Shown here one piece after another: positions 1-6,745 of a stretch of DNA of 15,873 nt (position 1 is its first letter; every line of letters begins with the position of its first letter). The DNA comes from Methanobacteriota archaeon (GTDB lineage Archaea; Hydrothermarchaeota; Hydrothermarchaeia; Hydrothermarchaeales; BMS3B). The DNA is taken from contig QIGD01000023.1 in NCBI GenBank assembly GCA_003229935.1, positions 1-15,873 of the forward strand. Direction: 5' to 3'. Both the position numbers and the translations under genes were made by a program. The notes beneath the pieces were generated by a model. It saw only the letters and a program-made list of their open reading frames with translations, made no database searches and had not been told where the DNA came from.

Positions 1-45
1 ATATATAACTCTTTCGGTGGCAATTAACTAATGGTTCGCTCTCAT

Positions 46-66
46 CCCACCACTAAAGATGGTGGG
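46..66 (-). repeat. Perfect 7-bp hairpin, IS200/IS605 right-end-like or terminator
   Basis: On the minus strand CCCACCA is followed by the 7-base loop TCTTTAG and then TGGTGGG, a perfect 7-bp stem just beyond the guaAB stop codon. The flanks (GAGCGGGAAAG before, GATGAGAGCGAACC after) and the CTTTAG-type loop resemble the right ends and omega-RNA 3' ends of IS200/IS605/IS1341 elements as I remember them. No transposase or TnpB gene is next to it: guaAB occupies the side where tnpB would lie. It could equally be a simple stem-loop terminator for the operon, although no long T-run follows it. Confidence 0.5.
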
Positions 67-92
67 CTTTCCCGCTCACTGACATCGTAAAA

Positions 93-1022
93 CTACTCAA
101 ACTCTATTGTGGCTGGTGGTTTATCTGTCACATCATAGAGCACCCTTGTAACTCCGGCTATCTCTCCCGTTATCCTCCTCTGTATTGTTTTTAAAACCCC
201 CCATGGAATGTCCATGGCAACTGCTGTCATGGCATCCACACTCTCCACTGCCCTGATAGCTATGGTATGCCCATAGTCCCGAATGTCACCCTTTACTCCA
301 ACACTCTTATCTCTAAAAAGCACTGCAAAGGCCTGCCATGGCATAAGTCCTGCTTTTTTTATCTCCTCCTCCACGATGGCATTTGCCTCTTTCACAATCT
401 TCACTCTTTCAGGAGTGACCTCACCTATAATTCTGACAGCAAGCCCCGGGCCAGGAAAAGGCATCCTCTCAGATATATTTTCAGGTAAACCTAGAGCTCT
501 TGCAACGATTCTCACCTCATCCTTATAGAGATCCCTCAAAGGTTCGACAAGCTCAAGAACCATACCGCTGGGTAAACCCGCAACATTATGATGACTTTTT
601 ATTCCACCCGAACTCTCAATCCAGTCAGGTGCTATAGTACCCTGCATAAGATACTTTGCATCAACCCTCTTTGCCTCCTCCTCAAAAACCTCAATAAAAA
701 CTTTTCCTACTATCTTTCTCTTCTTCTCAGGGTCTTCTGTACCTTTAAGTGCTTCAAAGAACCTTTCCTGAGCCTTAACAACCCTGAGATTCATTCCCAG
801 TCTCTCCTGAAATACCTTTATAATCTCCTCTTCCTCACCCTTGCGCATAAAACCATGGTCAACAAAAACAGCCACAAGCCTGTCACTTAGAACACTGTGA
901 CCAAGAACAGCGGCAACAGATGAATCAACGCCTCCTGAGAGGCCTATTATTGTCCTACCTTCCTTAACCTGATTTGTTATTTGTGCTTTAGCCTCTTCTA
1001 TAAATTTTTCAGCATCAAACAT
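93..1022 (-). CDS. guaAB: GMP synthase, ATP-pyrophosphatase subunit (GuaA subunit B)
   Basis: This subunit adenylates XMP and completes its amination to GMP, using ammonia from a separate glutaminase subunit as in the archaeal two-subunit GMP synthases. The N-terminal half is an N-type ATP pyrophosphatase domain with the PP-loop SGGVDSS at residues 29-35. The C-terminal half is the GMP synthase dimerisation domain, ending in KPPATIEFE. At 309 residues it has the usual archaeal length. The glutaminase (GuaAa) is not in this window. An in-frame GTG lies upstream at 1031, but ATG 1022 is preferred because AGGTGA (1028-1033) sits five bases before it and contains that GTG. It overlaps the pyrG end by eight bases, so it is the last gene of a purA-pyrG-guaAB operon. 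Confidence 0.96.
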   Translation of the reverse strand: MFDAEKFIEEAKAQITNQVKEGRTIIGLSGGVDSSVAAVLGHSVLSDRLVAVFVDHGFMRKGEEEEIIKVFQERLGMNLRVVKAQERFFEALKGTEDPEKKRKIVGKVFIEVFEEEAKRVDAKYLMQGTIAPDWIESSGGIKSHHNVAGLPSGMVLELVEPLRDLYKDEVRIVARALGLPENISERMPFPGPGLAVRIIGEVTPERVKIVKEANAIVEEEIKKAGLMPWQAFAVLFRDKSVGVKGDIRDYGHTIAIRAVESVDAMTAVAMDIPWGVLKTIQRRITGEIAGVTRVLYDVTDKPPATIEFE

Positions 1023-2628
1023 TCTCTTCACCTTTCTCTATTACAGCCTTAACAAAGGAAAAAAAGACAGGCGCTGGCTTAAGAGGTCTGGACTTAAACT
1101 CAGGATGAAACTGAGTCGCAATGAAATGTATATGTCCAGGAAGTTCAAGAATTTCCATTCTTCTTCCTTTATCACTTCTGGCAGAGAACTTTATGCCATA
1201 CTTTTCAATCTCCTCTATAAATTCCGGGTTAACCTCATACCTGTGGCGATGCCTCTCTCTGACATTTCTTTTACTATAAATTCTGTAGGCAATTGTGCCC
1301 TCTTCAATTTTAAGAGGAATCTCACCAAGACGCATAGTCCCGCCAAGCTGTTCAATATCCTTCTGCTCAGGTAATATGTCTATCACAGGATACGGTGTAT
1401 CATGATCAAGCTCTGCACTGTTAGCTTTATCCTTTTTCATCACATTTCTTGCAAACTCCACCACAGCAAGCTGGAAACCGAAGCATATTCCAAGATATGG
1501 TACATTGTTTTCCCTTGCATACTTAATAGCAAGAATTTTACCCTCGCTACCTCTCTTTCCGAAGCCACCTGGCACAAGAATACCCTGAACATCAGAGAGC
1601 TCTTTCAGCTTCTCCTTATTCTCCTCAAAGTCCTCAGCCTCAAACCACAGTATATTCACATCCCTTCCCATACTCCAGGCAGCATGCCTGAGAGCTTCAA
1701 CTATGCTTATATAGGAGTCCCTCAACTCCACATACTTGCCAACAACGGCAATATTAACCTTTTTATCAATACCTTTAACCTTATTTATAAAATCCCTCCA
1801 CTTTTTCAGGTCTCTTCTCCTTTCCCTCAGATTGAGTTTTGCTAATATATTATCTCCAACACCCTGCTCCTCCATTATTAAAGGAACCTCGTAAACAAAA
1901 TCCACATCATGATTGCTTATAACATCAAGCTTACCAACATCACAGAAGAGTGATATCTTGGCCCTTGTGTCCTCCTTGAGTGGTTTTTTTGTTCTGCACA
2001 CGATTATATCCGGCTGGATTCCCAGACCCCTCAGCTCCTTGACACTGTGCTGGGTTGGCTTTGTCTTCTGTTCACCCACAGCTTCAAGAGTGGGAACAAG
2101 AGTCACATGCACAAAAAGAACATTCTCCTTTCCAAGTTCCATGCGCATCTGGCGAAGAGCTTCAAGGAAAGGCATACTCTCAATATCACCTGTGGTACCA
2201 CCTATTTCGACAAGAAGAACTTCAGAGTTATTTATTCTTGCTATCCTCTGAAGCTGCTTTTTTATTTCATCAGTAATATGAGGTATAACCTGGACAGTCT
2301 GCCCTAAATATTCTCCCTTCCTCTCCTTCTCAAGAACAGAAAGATAAACCCTACCAGTTGTGATATTGTGGTCTCTTGTAATCTCCACATCAAGAAAGCG
2401 CTCATAGTGCCCGAAATCAAGGTCAGCTTCATAACCATCCTTGGTGACCCAGACCTCGCCATGTTGATAAGGATTCATCAGCCCAGGGTCAACATTAAGA
2501 TAAGGGTCAACTTTGCATATATCCACTGATACACCCTTGCTCTTGAGAAGCAAGTCCAGAGCTGCTGAAGTAACACCTTTGCCCAGCCCTGATAAAACAC
2601 CACCTGTTACAATAATAAACTTTGTCAT
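1015..2628 (-). CDS. pyrG: CTP synthase
   Basis: Makes CTP from UTP, ATP and glutamine in the cytoplasm. Residues 1 to about 268 form the amidoligase domain: the P-loop GGVLSGLGKGVTSA is at 9-22, the metal/UTP region DPYLNVDPG at 41-49 and EIGGTTGDIES at 141-151. Residues from about 290 form the class I glutamine amidotransferase domain with GGFGKRG (354-360), the nucleophile Cys382 in GICFGFQ and HPEFKSRP near the end. The nucleophile motif is slightly unusual, since GIC(L)G(M)Q is the common form. The 537-residue length is normal. The start overlaps the purA stop as ATGA (2625-2628), with AGAGG upstream, so translation is probably coupled. It sits between the two IMP-branch enzymes and supplies the CTP that RibK of the neighbouring operon uses. 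Confidence 0.98.
   Translation of the reverse strand: MTKFIIVTGGVLSGLGKGVTSAALDLLLKSKGVSVDICKVDPYLNVDPGLMNPYQHGEVWVTKDGYEADLDFGHYERFLDVEITRDHNITTGRVYLSVLEKERKGEYLGQTVQVIPHITDEIKKQLQRIARINNSEVLLVEIGGTTGDIESMPFLEALRQMRMELGKENVLFVHVTLVPTLEAVGEQKTKPTQHSVKELRGLGIQPDIIVCRTKKPLKEDTRAKISLFCDVGKLDVISNHDVDFVYEVPLIMEEQGVGDNILAKLNLRERRRDLKKWRDFINKVKGIDKKVNIAVVGKYVELRDSYISIVEALRHAAWSMGRDVNILWFEAEDFEENKEKLKELSDVQGILVPGGFGKRGSEGKILAIKYARENNVPYLGICFGFQLAVVEFARNVMKKDKANSAELDHDTPYPVIDILPEQKDIEQLGGTMRLGEIPLKIEEGTIAYRIYSKRNVRERHRHRYEVNPEFIEEIEKYGIKFSARSDKGRRMEILELPGHIHFIATQFHPEFKSRPLKPAPVFFSFVKAVIEKGEENV
1028..1033 (-). promoter_or_regulatory. Ribosome binding site of guaAB
   Basis: AGGTGA matches the archaeal 16S rRNA 3' end and lies five bases before ATG 1022, inside the end of pyrG. 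It decides the guaAB start in favour of 1022 over the GTG at 1031. Confidence 0.7.
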
Positions 2629-3615
2629 ACCTTTTCCTCTCTGATATCTATTGTATCCTCTAAATCCGGGCCTGTGGATATTAAGGTTACAGGTACATTA
2701 ACCTTTTTCTCAACAGTCTCAACAAACTCCCTTGCCTCTCTGGTTAATTCATCAAGGCTCCTTACACCTTTATTCTCCTCTCCGAAATAATCCACACAGG
2801 TTAGTGCTATCTGGCTTGCAGAGTTAATCATAGCAGCATATCTTGCAAGCTTAAAATCAAAGTGACCAACTCTTCTTCTTCTCCCTGTAACAGTACCATA
2901 TTCAACTATACCAAGCCTCTCAGCTTCTTCCTCGCTCATCGCAGTCGGAAAAGGACCTTCTCCCACTCTTGTGGGAAAAGTCTTGAAAACAACAATAACA
3001 TCCTTAACCCTTCTTGGCCCTATGCCCACATCCACAAGAGCCATACTCGCTGTTGTATCCTTTGAAGTCACATAGGGATATGTGCCATAGTAAAGACTAA
3101 GACCAAAACCCTGAGAACTCTCTACAAGAACTTTCTTTCCATCTTCAACAGCACTGTTTATATCTTCAGGAACATCAGTAAGATAGGGCTTTAACTCCTC
3201 AACATCCTTCGCCTGTTTGAGAACTCTCTTGGCTCTGTCCATATTTGCAGGCCCACAGCCTGTGCCTGTGCTTCCAATCTTTATCCCTTTCTATGTGCTC
3301 TGGCTCAATAATTCCACATCTATAGTCTATTCCAATTCTCTTATGTAGACTGAGAGTATCTATCTCCTTAAGTATAACCTCTGGGTTGATAAGAATACCC
3401 GCACCTATGAAAAGCTTTGCCTTCTTCTGCAGAAAACCACTGGGAATAAGCCTGAGAGGATACTTTCTACCCTGATACACAACAGTATGCCCCGCATTGG
3501 GACCAACTCCTGACCTCGCAATAACATCATAATTATCCTGCCTGCATAAATAACTGATAATCTTTCCCTTACCTTCATCCCCCCACTGCCCGCCAACAAG
3601 AACTGTCACCATCAT
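2625..3615 (-). pseudogene. purA: Adenylosuccinate synthetase, frameshifted
   Basis: PurA joins IMP and aspartate with GTP to give adenylosuccinate, the first step from IMP to AMP. The N-terminal frame (from ATG 3615 or 3612, behind GGGTGAT) carries GGQWGDEGKGK at residues 8-18, GPNAGH (39-43) and IGIDYRCGIIEPEHIERD. The C-terminal frame carries KIGSTGTGCGPAN just before the internal ATG 3242, then TQ/SQGFGLSLYYGTYPYVTS-like and GTVTGRRRRVG signatures. The two frames meet near 3275-3285. Joined at the break they give about 329 residues, slightly below the usual archaeal 335-345. In family members about eight more residues separate these motifs, so a deletion of about 23 bases (or 20) would explain both the gap and the +1 shift. 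Everything else looks intact, so this may be a recent mutation or an assembly error. It is the first gene of the operon. Confidence 0.88.
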
Positions 3616-3663
3616 ATCACCCTATTATTATATATAAAACAAAATTTAACCCTGAATCTCTCT

Positions 3664-3677
3664 CTTTTAAATATCGC
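3664..3677 (-). promoter_or_regulatory. Candidate promoter of the purA-pyrG-guaAB operon
   Basis: On the minus strand CGATATTTAAAAGA has the look of an archaeal BRE plus TATA element about 55 bases before the purA start. It would place transcription start near 3645 and leave a leader of about 30 bases that includes the GGGTGAT ribosome binding site. A second AT-rich box (TTTTATATATAA, 3630-3641) is closer, but initiation from it would fall at the start codon and cut off that site. Confidence 0.4.
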
Positions 3678-3733
3678 TGAGCGCCTGTAGCTAACCATAT
3701 AAGACGACAGTAAATAGATGTATATATTTTGCT

Positions 3734-4426
3734 TTATAAGGTTTTCTCAACCCCTGCCATGAGATAGTAGTCAATTATCTCACTGCCCTCAATAAATATC
3801 AGAGAGTTCCTTTTTGCATATCTTTTTGCGTCTTCATAGCTCAGGGCATAGCCTGAGTCGCCCATCATCTCACATATTGTAGCTACAGGCTGGAGTCCTG
3901 CAAGGCCTGTGAGAGCTACACTAAGTTCAGTGTGCCCCTGTCTTGACTTTAATAAACCATCAGCAGCTTTAAGAAGAATCACATGTCCCGGGCTCCTGAA
4001 ATTTTTTCCAAACTCTCGCCTTAAATCACCACCATTCTGAAGGAGCTTTGAAAGTTGAGATATGGTGAGAGCTCTATCCCTGTCAGTTATACCTGTGAAA
4101 GTCTTTCTGTGGTTTATTGTGATTGAGAAGGAGGATTTCTCATCATATGGTATATCATTGGGCTCAAGAGATTTTAATACAGGAAATTGCTCAGAAGATT
4201 TTCTAAAAACATCAGTAATGAAAGGCAGGCGGAGTCTCTCTGCCACATCATAACTCATGGCTGTGCAGATAAGCCCGCCTCCATCCTTTCTCATATTTCT
4301 AATATGCTCTGGAGAAACAAACTGGGAAGCTATCACCAGATCAGTTTCCTCCTCTCTACCATCTCTATCGAATATCAGAACAATTTCTCCTTTTTTCAGA
4401 GCATTTATTGCGTTTTCAACATTCAC
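3734..4426 (-). CDS. ribB: 3,4-dihydroxy-2-butanone 4-phosphate synthase
   Basis: Converts ribulose 5-phosphate to 3,4-dihydroxy-2-butanone 4-phosphate and formate, giving the four-carbon unit of riboflavin. It is a single-domain DHBP synthase of 230 residues, the normal archaeal length, without a fused GTP cyclohydrolase II. Visible signatures are DRDGREEETD (20-29, metal and substrate acidic loop), GGGLIC (49-54), TGITDRDRA (111-119), FRSPGHV (143-149) and GHTE (164-167). The start is GTG 4426: a near-perfect AGGTGAT lies just upstream and overlaps the ribK stop, and the nearby ATG is out of frame. It follows ribK by eight bases, so the two are one transcript and probably translationally coupled. 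Confidence 0.95.
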   Translation of the reverse strand: MNVENAINALKKGEIVLIFDRDGREEETDLVIASQFVSPEHIRNMRKDGGGLICTAMSYDVAERLRLPFITDVFRKSSEQFPVLKSLEPNDIPYDEKSSFSITINHRKTFTGITDRDRALTISQLSKLLQNGGDLRREFGKNFRSPGHVILLKAADGLLKSRQGHTELSVALTGLAGLQPVATICEMMGDSGYALSYEDAKRYAKRNSLIFIEGSEIIDYYLMAGVEKTL

Positions 4427-4434
4427 AGTATCAC

Positions 4435-5124
4435 CTAAATAAAAATTTTTAATGTTATAATATCTCCATCTTTTAGCTGGAGGTTGTCTCTCAGCTTTTC
4501 AGGAGCTATCACCTCAAGAGTTGTGAGAGTATGGTGGGTTCTTATAGGGAGTATAACAGCACATTCCCTGCCTTCAATCTCACACATGAAACATCTGGCA
4601 TCACCAAAGGTTCTTGTTTCATGAACAAAACCATCAATAGTTATACCTTCAAATTCAGATAAAGCCTTCTTCAGTTTTAAATCTTCTTCAGTTATCAGCT
4701 TTATATTAAGAGTTCCAGAATAAGGCTCAAAGTCCAGCTTCTCTTTGAACTGATTCATATATTCACTGCGAGAAATATAGTACTTTCCCTCACCCATACC
4801 AGAGGTCACCTCGCCAGAAATAAATATGGTTGAAGTGTCGCATATCTCAAAAATTTTCCTCAGTCTGGTATAGAGAATTTTGAGGATTTCCTTCCCTTCT
4901 GACGTTATTCTTATCTTCTGTCCTCCGGCTGTTACCTCTCTCTCAATATAGCCTTTCTCCTCAAGCTTTTTTATTCTTCTGGCTGCACTCTGCTGGCTCA
5001 CACCAAGCATAAGAGAGAGCCTTCTGGAAGAGGTTAAACTAAGAGAGTCACATCCTCCGGCTTCGGCAAGGGATATTAATGTTTCAACATCTATGTAGTT
5101 ACCTGTTTTTTTGTAGCTACTCAT
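4435..5124 (-). CDS. ribK: CTP-dependent riboflavin kinase with N-terminal winged helix (RbkR type)
   Basis: Phosphorylates riboflavin to FMN using CTP, the archaeal RibK (DUF120) reaction. Residues about 12-90 form a MarR-like winged helix: SRRLSLMLGVSQQSAARRIKKL reads as a recognition helix, followed by the wing around GGQKIRIT. Residues about 98-229 are the kinase barrel, with GEVTSGMGEGKYYIS (104-118), EPYSGTLNIKL (133-143), RTFGDARCFMCEI and a C-terminal PEKLRDNLQLKDGDIITL. Proteins with this two-domain form are known as RbkR, a bifunctional regulator of riboflavin genes, so it probably represses its own operon; that role is inferred. ATG 5124 has no ribosome binding site, which fits a leaderless mRNA from the TATA box near 5153. 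It is the first gene of ribK-ribB. Confidence 0.94.
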   Translation of the reverse strand: MSSYKKTGNYIDVETLISLAEAGGCDSLSLTSSRRLSLMLGVSQQSAARRIKKLEEKGYIEREVTAGGQKIRITSEGKEILKILYTRLRKIFEICDTSTIFISGEVTSGMGEGKYYISRSEYMNQFKEKLDFEPYSGTLNIKLITEEDLKLKKALSEFEGITIDGFVHETRTFGDARCFMCEIEGRECAVILPIRTHHTLTTLEVIAPEKLRDNLQLKDGDIITLKIFI

Positions 5125-5134
5125 TCGTTTTTAT

Positions 5135-5157
5135 ATAACACAGTTAACATTATAAAA
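5135..5157 (-). promoter_or_regulatory. ribK promoter with overlapping dyad (possible operator)
   Basis: TTTATAAT (minus strand, 5149-5156) is centred about 29 bases before ATG 5124, the spacing expected for a leaderless archaeal mRNA. Overlapping it at 5135-5153 is a partly symmetric element, with ATAA and TTAT arms 11 bases apart and the palindrome GTTAAC inside at 5143-5148. It is placed where a repressor such as the encoded winged-helix kinase could bind. The symmetry is imperfect, so the operator role is a guess. Confidence 0.35.
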
Positions 5158-5163
5158 TCTTCT

Positions 5164-5512
5164 TCAGCCTTGCTTTTTCAACTTCAGCAGATGAGAGGCT
5201 ATACCGCAGAACCGCGGGTGGGCAATCCCATGCCCATTGACAAGGATTAAATCATAATCAAGAGTGAGCTTTCTGAGTGCTTTGATAAGGGCAGGGAGTT
5301 CTCTGAAGGCAAATAAACCAGAGATATATTTCATCCGCACCTTACTAATGGCAAAAGCCTTATCTACAGGCTTTAAAGTTTTTAAGTCAACAGTCACAGC
5401 AGCAGAAATTGCATAATTCAACATAACTGGCATCAACTCCAGCAACCCTTTTTATCTCAACATGTTCTGAGAGTCTTTTCTGTACTGCCTCAAGCTTTTC
5501 TATATCAAACAT
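5164..5512 (-). pseudogene. nfi: Endonuclease V, frameshifted and truncated remnant
   Basis: Endonuclease V cuts DNA next to deoxyinosine. From ATG 5512 the frame reads KLEAVQKRL then VAGVDASY, matching the family N-terminus with its first catalytic Asp. Near 5420 the match moves to another frame: NYAISAAVTVDL, then YISGLFAFRELPALIKAL with the catalytic Glu, then LILVNGHGIAHPR and GIASHL. One extra base (GTTG instead of GTG) would account for the shift. The family motif is normally V/F-D-G-x-G; here the catalytic Asp is Asn (codon at 5236-5238). After GIASHL the protein stops, so roughly the last third, including the later conserved Lys and His, is missing. Total is about 115 residues against about 200-225. 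Several independent lesions point to a real pseudogene. Confidence 0.85.
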
Positions 5513-5518
5513 GATAAC

Positions 5519-5530
5519 CTATATATAAGA
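5519..5530. promoter_or_regulatory. Shared TATA region between divergent genes
   Basis: CTATATATAAGA lies between the endonuclease V remnant (minus) and the secreted repeat protein (plus). On the plus strand its centre is about 26 bases before ATG 5551, which has no ribosome binding site, so that mRNA is probably leaderless. On the minus strand the same AT-rich core reads TATATATAG, close upstream of the nfi start. Confidence 0.45.
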
Positions 5531-5550
5531 AGGCTAAACTAAATTAACTC

Positions 5551-6531
5551 ATGCTAAAGAAATATTATTTAATAATATTCTTTGTTTTTGCAGTCTTCGC
5601 TTTAGCATCTCTAAACACGACCTATGCTACTTATGTTAACAATAGAGACATAAAGCTACCATATCCAGTTTATGTTAAAAATCAGGACAATTATTCGCAC
5701 TTTTTAACATTATATGTAGATGGAAGAGAGTCTTTGGCAGCCTCTGTTCCCGCTCAAAGCAGAAAACTGATAGTTTACTATTATCTGAAAGAAGGTAATC
5801 ACACCTTCAAGCTTTTAACCAGGGACAACTGTGGGTTTTCTAAATCTGTCTCATATAATAAGAATGCCGAGGGTAGAAAGAGTATAATTCTTCCTATGAA
5901 TATCGGTATAGACAAATGTCCCCTTAAAAAGATAATAGAATGGAAAAAACATATTTTTAACTTAAATGTTAATATTGTGAATAAAGACAGCACCGGGCTA
6001 TCTGTAACACTTTACACTGGAAAAAAATCTTATCCCGGTTTTACAAAATATACATATATCCCTTCCAGCAGCAATAAAACGGTTCCCTTCCAGCTGGAGG
6101 CAGGAAATTACTCTGTATCATTGATGTGGTCTTATCCTCACGAAGCAATAGTTACAAGTAGTAAGAAGCAGATAGAGGTTGAGAATAATACTGAAATTGT
6201 GATGAACATTCCCAGAACCATACATGTAGAAGCCTACAATCCTGAAGGCAAAATTTCTGTGATTGTTGAGAATAAGGATAACAATAACCTCTGGGTTGGC
6301 CTTCATGTGGATGACTATGCAGAAACCAGATATGTTCTCTCCGGACAGAAAGTATTTTATGGTGAATTCACTCACCTCGGACAGGGACAGCATACTATAA
6401 TGATAAGATGGCTTGACCCTGACACCTACAGGCACACCTTCAAAGATTCTTTCTCAGAGAAGGTAGAAAATGTTACTCTGGGAAAAAATGAAAGCAGGCA
6501 GATTACCATAAGTACATACCTCTTCCAATAA
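5551..6531 (+). CDS. Secreted protein with three tandem beta-rich repeats, function unknown
   Basis: I do not recognise a named family. Residues 1-26 are a signal peptide (Lys-Lys, then a hydrophobic stretch, ending near TTYA), with no other membrane segment, so the protein is exported. The rest falls into three repeats of about 80-95 residues: about 38-118, 137-220 and 234-320. Each begins with a V-x-V/I-x-N-x-D strand (VYVKNQD, VNIVNKD, VIVENKD). Each then has a hydrophobic strand ending L-Y/H-V, and a later G-x-H/Y-x-x-x-L/I-x-W-like strand (GNHTFKLL, GNYSVSLMW, GQHTIMIRW), which suggests an immunoglobulin-like or PEGA-like beta sandwich. Potential N-glycosylation sites are N22, N47, N83, N175, N186, N212, N307 and N313. 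Cys94 and Cys123 could form a disulphide in repeat 1. It lies next to pilin genes, suggesting a surface role. Confidence 0.75.
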   Translation: MLKKYYLIIFFVFAVFALASLNTTYATYVNNRDIKLPYPVYVKNQDNYSHFLTLYVDGRESLAASVPAQSRKLIVYYYLKEGNHTFKLLTRDNCGFSKSVSYNKNAEGRKSIILPMNIGIDKCPLKKIIEWKKHIFNLNVNIVNKDSTGLSVTLYTGKKSYPGFTKYTYIPSSSNKTVPFQLEAGNYSVSLMWSYPHEAIVTSSKKQIEVENNTEIVMNIPRTIHVEAYNPEGKISVIVENKDNNNLWVGLHVDDYAETRYVLSGQKVFYGEFTHLGQGQHTIMIRWLDPDTYRHTFKDSFSEKVENVTLGKNESRQITISTYLFQ

Positions 6532-6681
6532 AAAAGGTTATGCAACAGTCTCAACCGATGACCAATGGACTGAATTCCATAAGCGGTTATACATATATAT
6601 TTAAAAGATTATGCTTTGGCAGATTGAAAATTATTCCAATTCTTGTCCTATTAACTTCTTTTAAAAAGTAGTTTGGCAAAA
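6532..6681. other. Intergenic gap before the pilin promoter
   Basis: No coding frame or RNA gene is evident. An AT-rich box, TATATATTTAAAAG (6593-6606), could be a second promoter, but nothing recognisable starts within the next 100 bases. Confidence 0.4.
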
Positions 6682-6691
6682 CCTTTATAAA
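6682..6691 (+). promoter_or_regulatory. Promoter of the pilin pair
   Basis: CCTTTATAAA is a good archaeal TATA element. It predicts transcription start around 6712 and leaves a leader of about 34 bases ending in the strong ribosome binding site AGGAGGT (6734-6740). Confidence 0.5.
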
Positions 6692-6716
6692 TGATTATAA
6701 TAGAATATCTAATCAT
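6691..6716. promoter_or_regulatory. Inverted repeat, candidate operator of the pilin genes
   Basis: ATGATTA (6691-6697) and TAATCAT (6710-6716) form a perfect 7-bp inverted repeat with a 12-base spacer. It begins at the edge of the TATA box and covers the expected transcription start. That is where a dimeric archaeal repressor would block the polymerase, although the region is AT-rich and chance symmetry is possible. Confidence 0.4.
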
Positions 6717-6733
6717 AAAGTATTGATATGAAT

Positions 6734-6740
6734 AGGAGGT
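6734..6740 (+). promoter_or_regulatory. Ribosome binding site of pilin 1
   Basis: AGGAGGT lies five bases before ATG 6746. It lies downstream of the in-frame ATG 6728, so the true start is 6746. Confidence 0.8.
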
Positions 6741-6745
6741 TTAAT

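Noticed and set aside
267..2307. Several plus-strand open frames of 60-147 codons opposite guaAB and pyrG
   Set aside because: They lie antisense to clear conserved genes, have low-complexity composition and no ribosome binding sites or family resemblance.
3199..3300. Programmed +1 frameshift in purA
   Set aside because: No slippery sequence or stimulating structure is evident, and about eight family residues seem missing at the junction, which fits a deletion better.
3630..3641. TATA-like TTTTATATATAA as the main purA promoter
   Set aside because: Initiation about 25 bases downstream would begin at the start codon and lose the evident ribosome binding site; the box near 3670 fits better.
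5145..5200. A third-frame stretch ending SSAEVEKARLKIL as the lost tail of endonuclease V
   Set aside because: It reads protein-like but matches no remembered endonuclease V C-terminus closely, and it overlaps the ribK promoter.
6728..6745. ATG 6728 as the start of pilin 1
   Set aside because: The ribosome binding site AGGAGGT lies after it, and the class III signal peptide fits a start at 6746.
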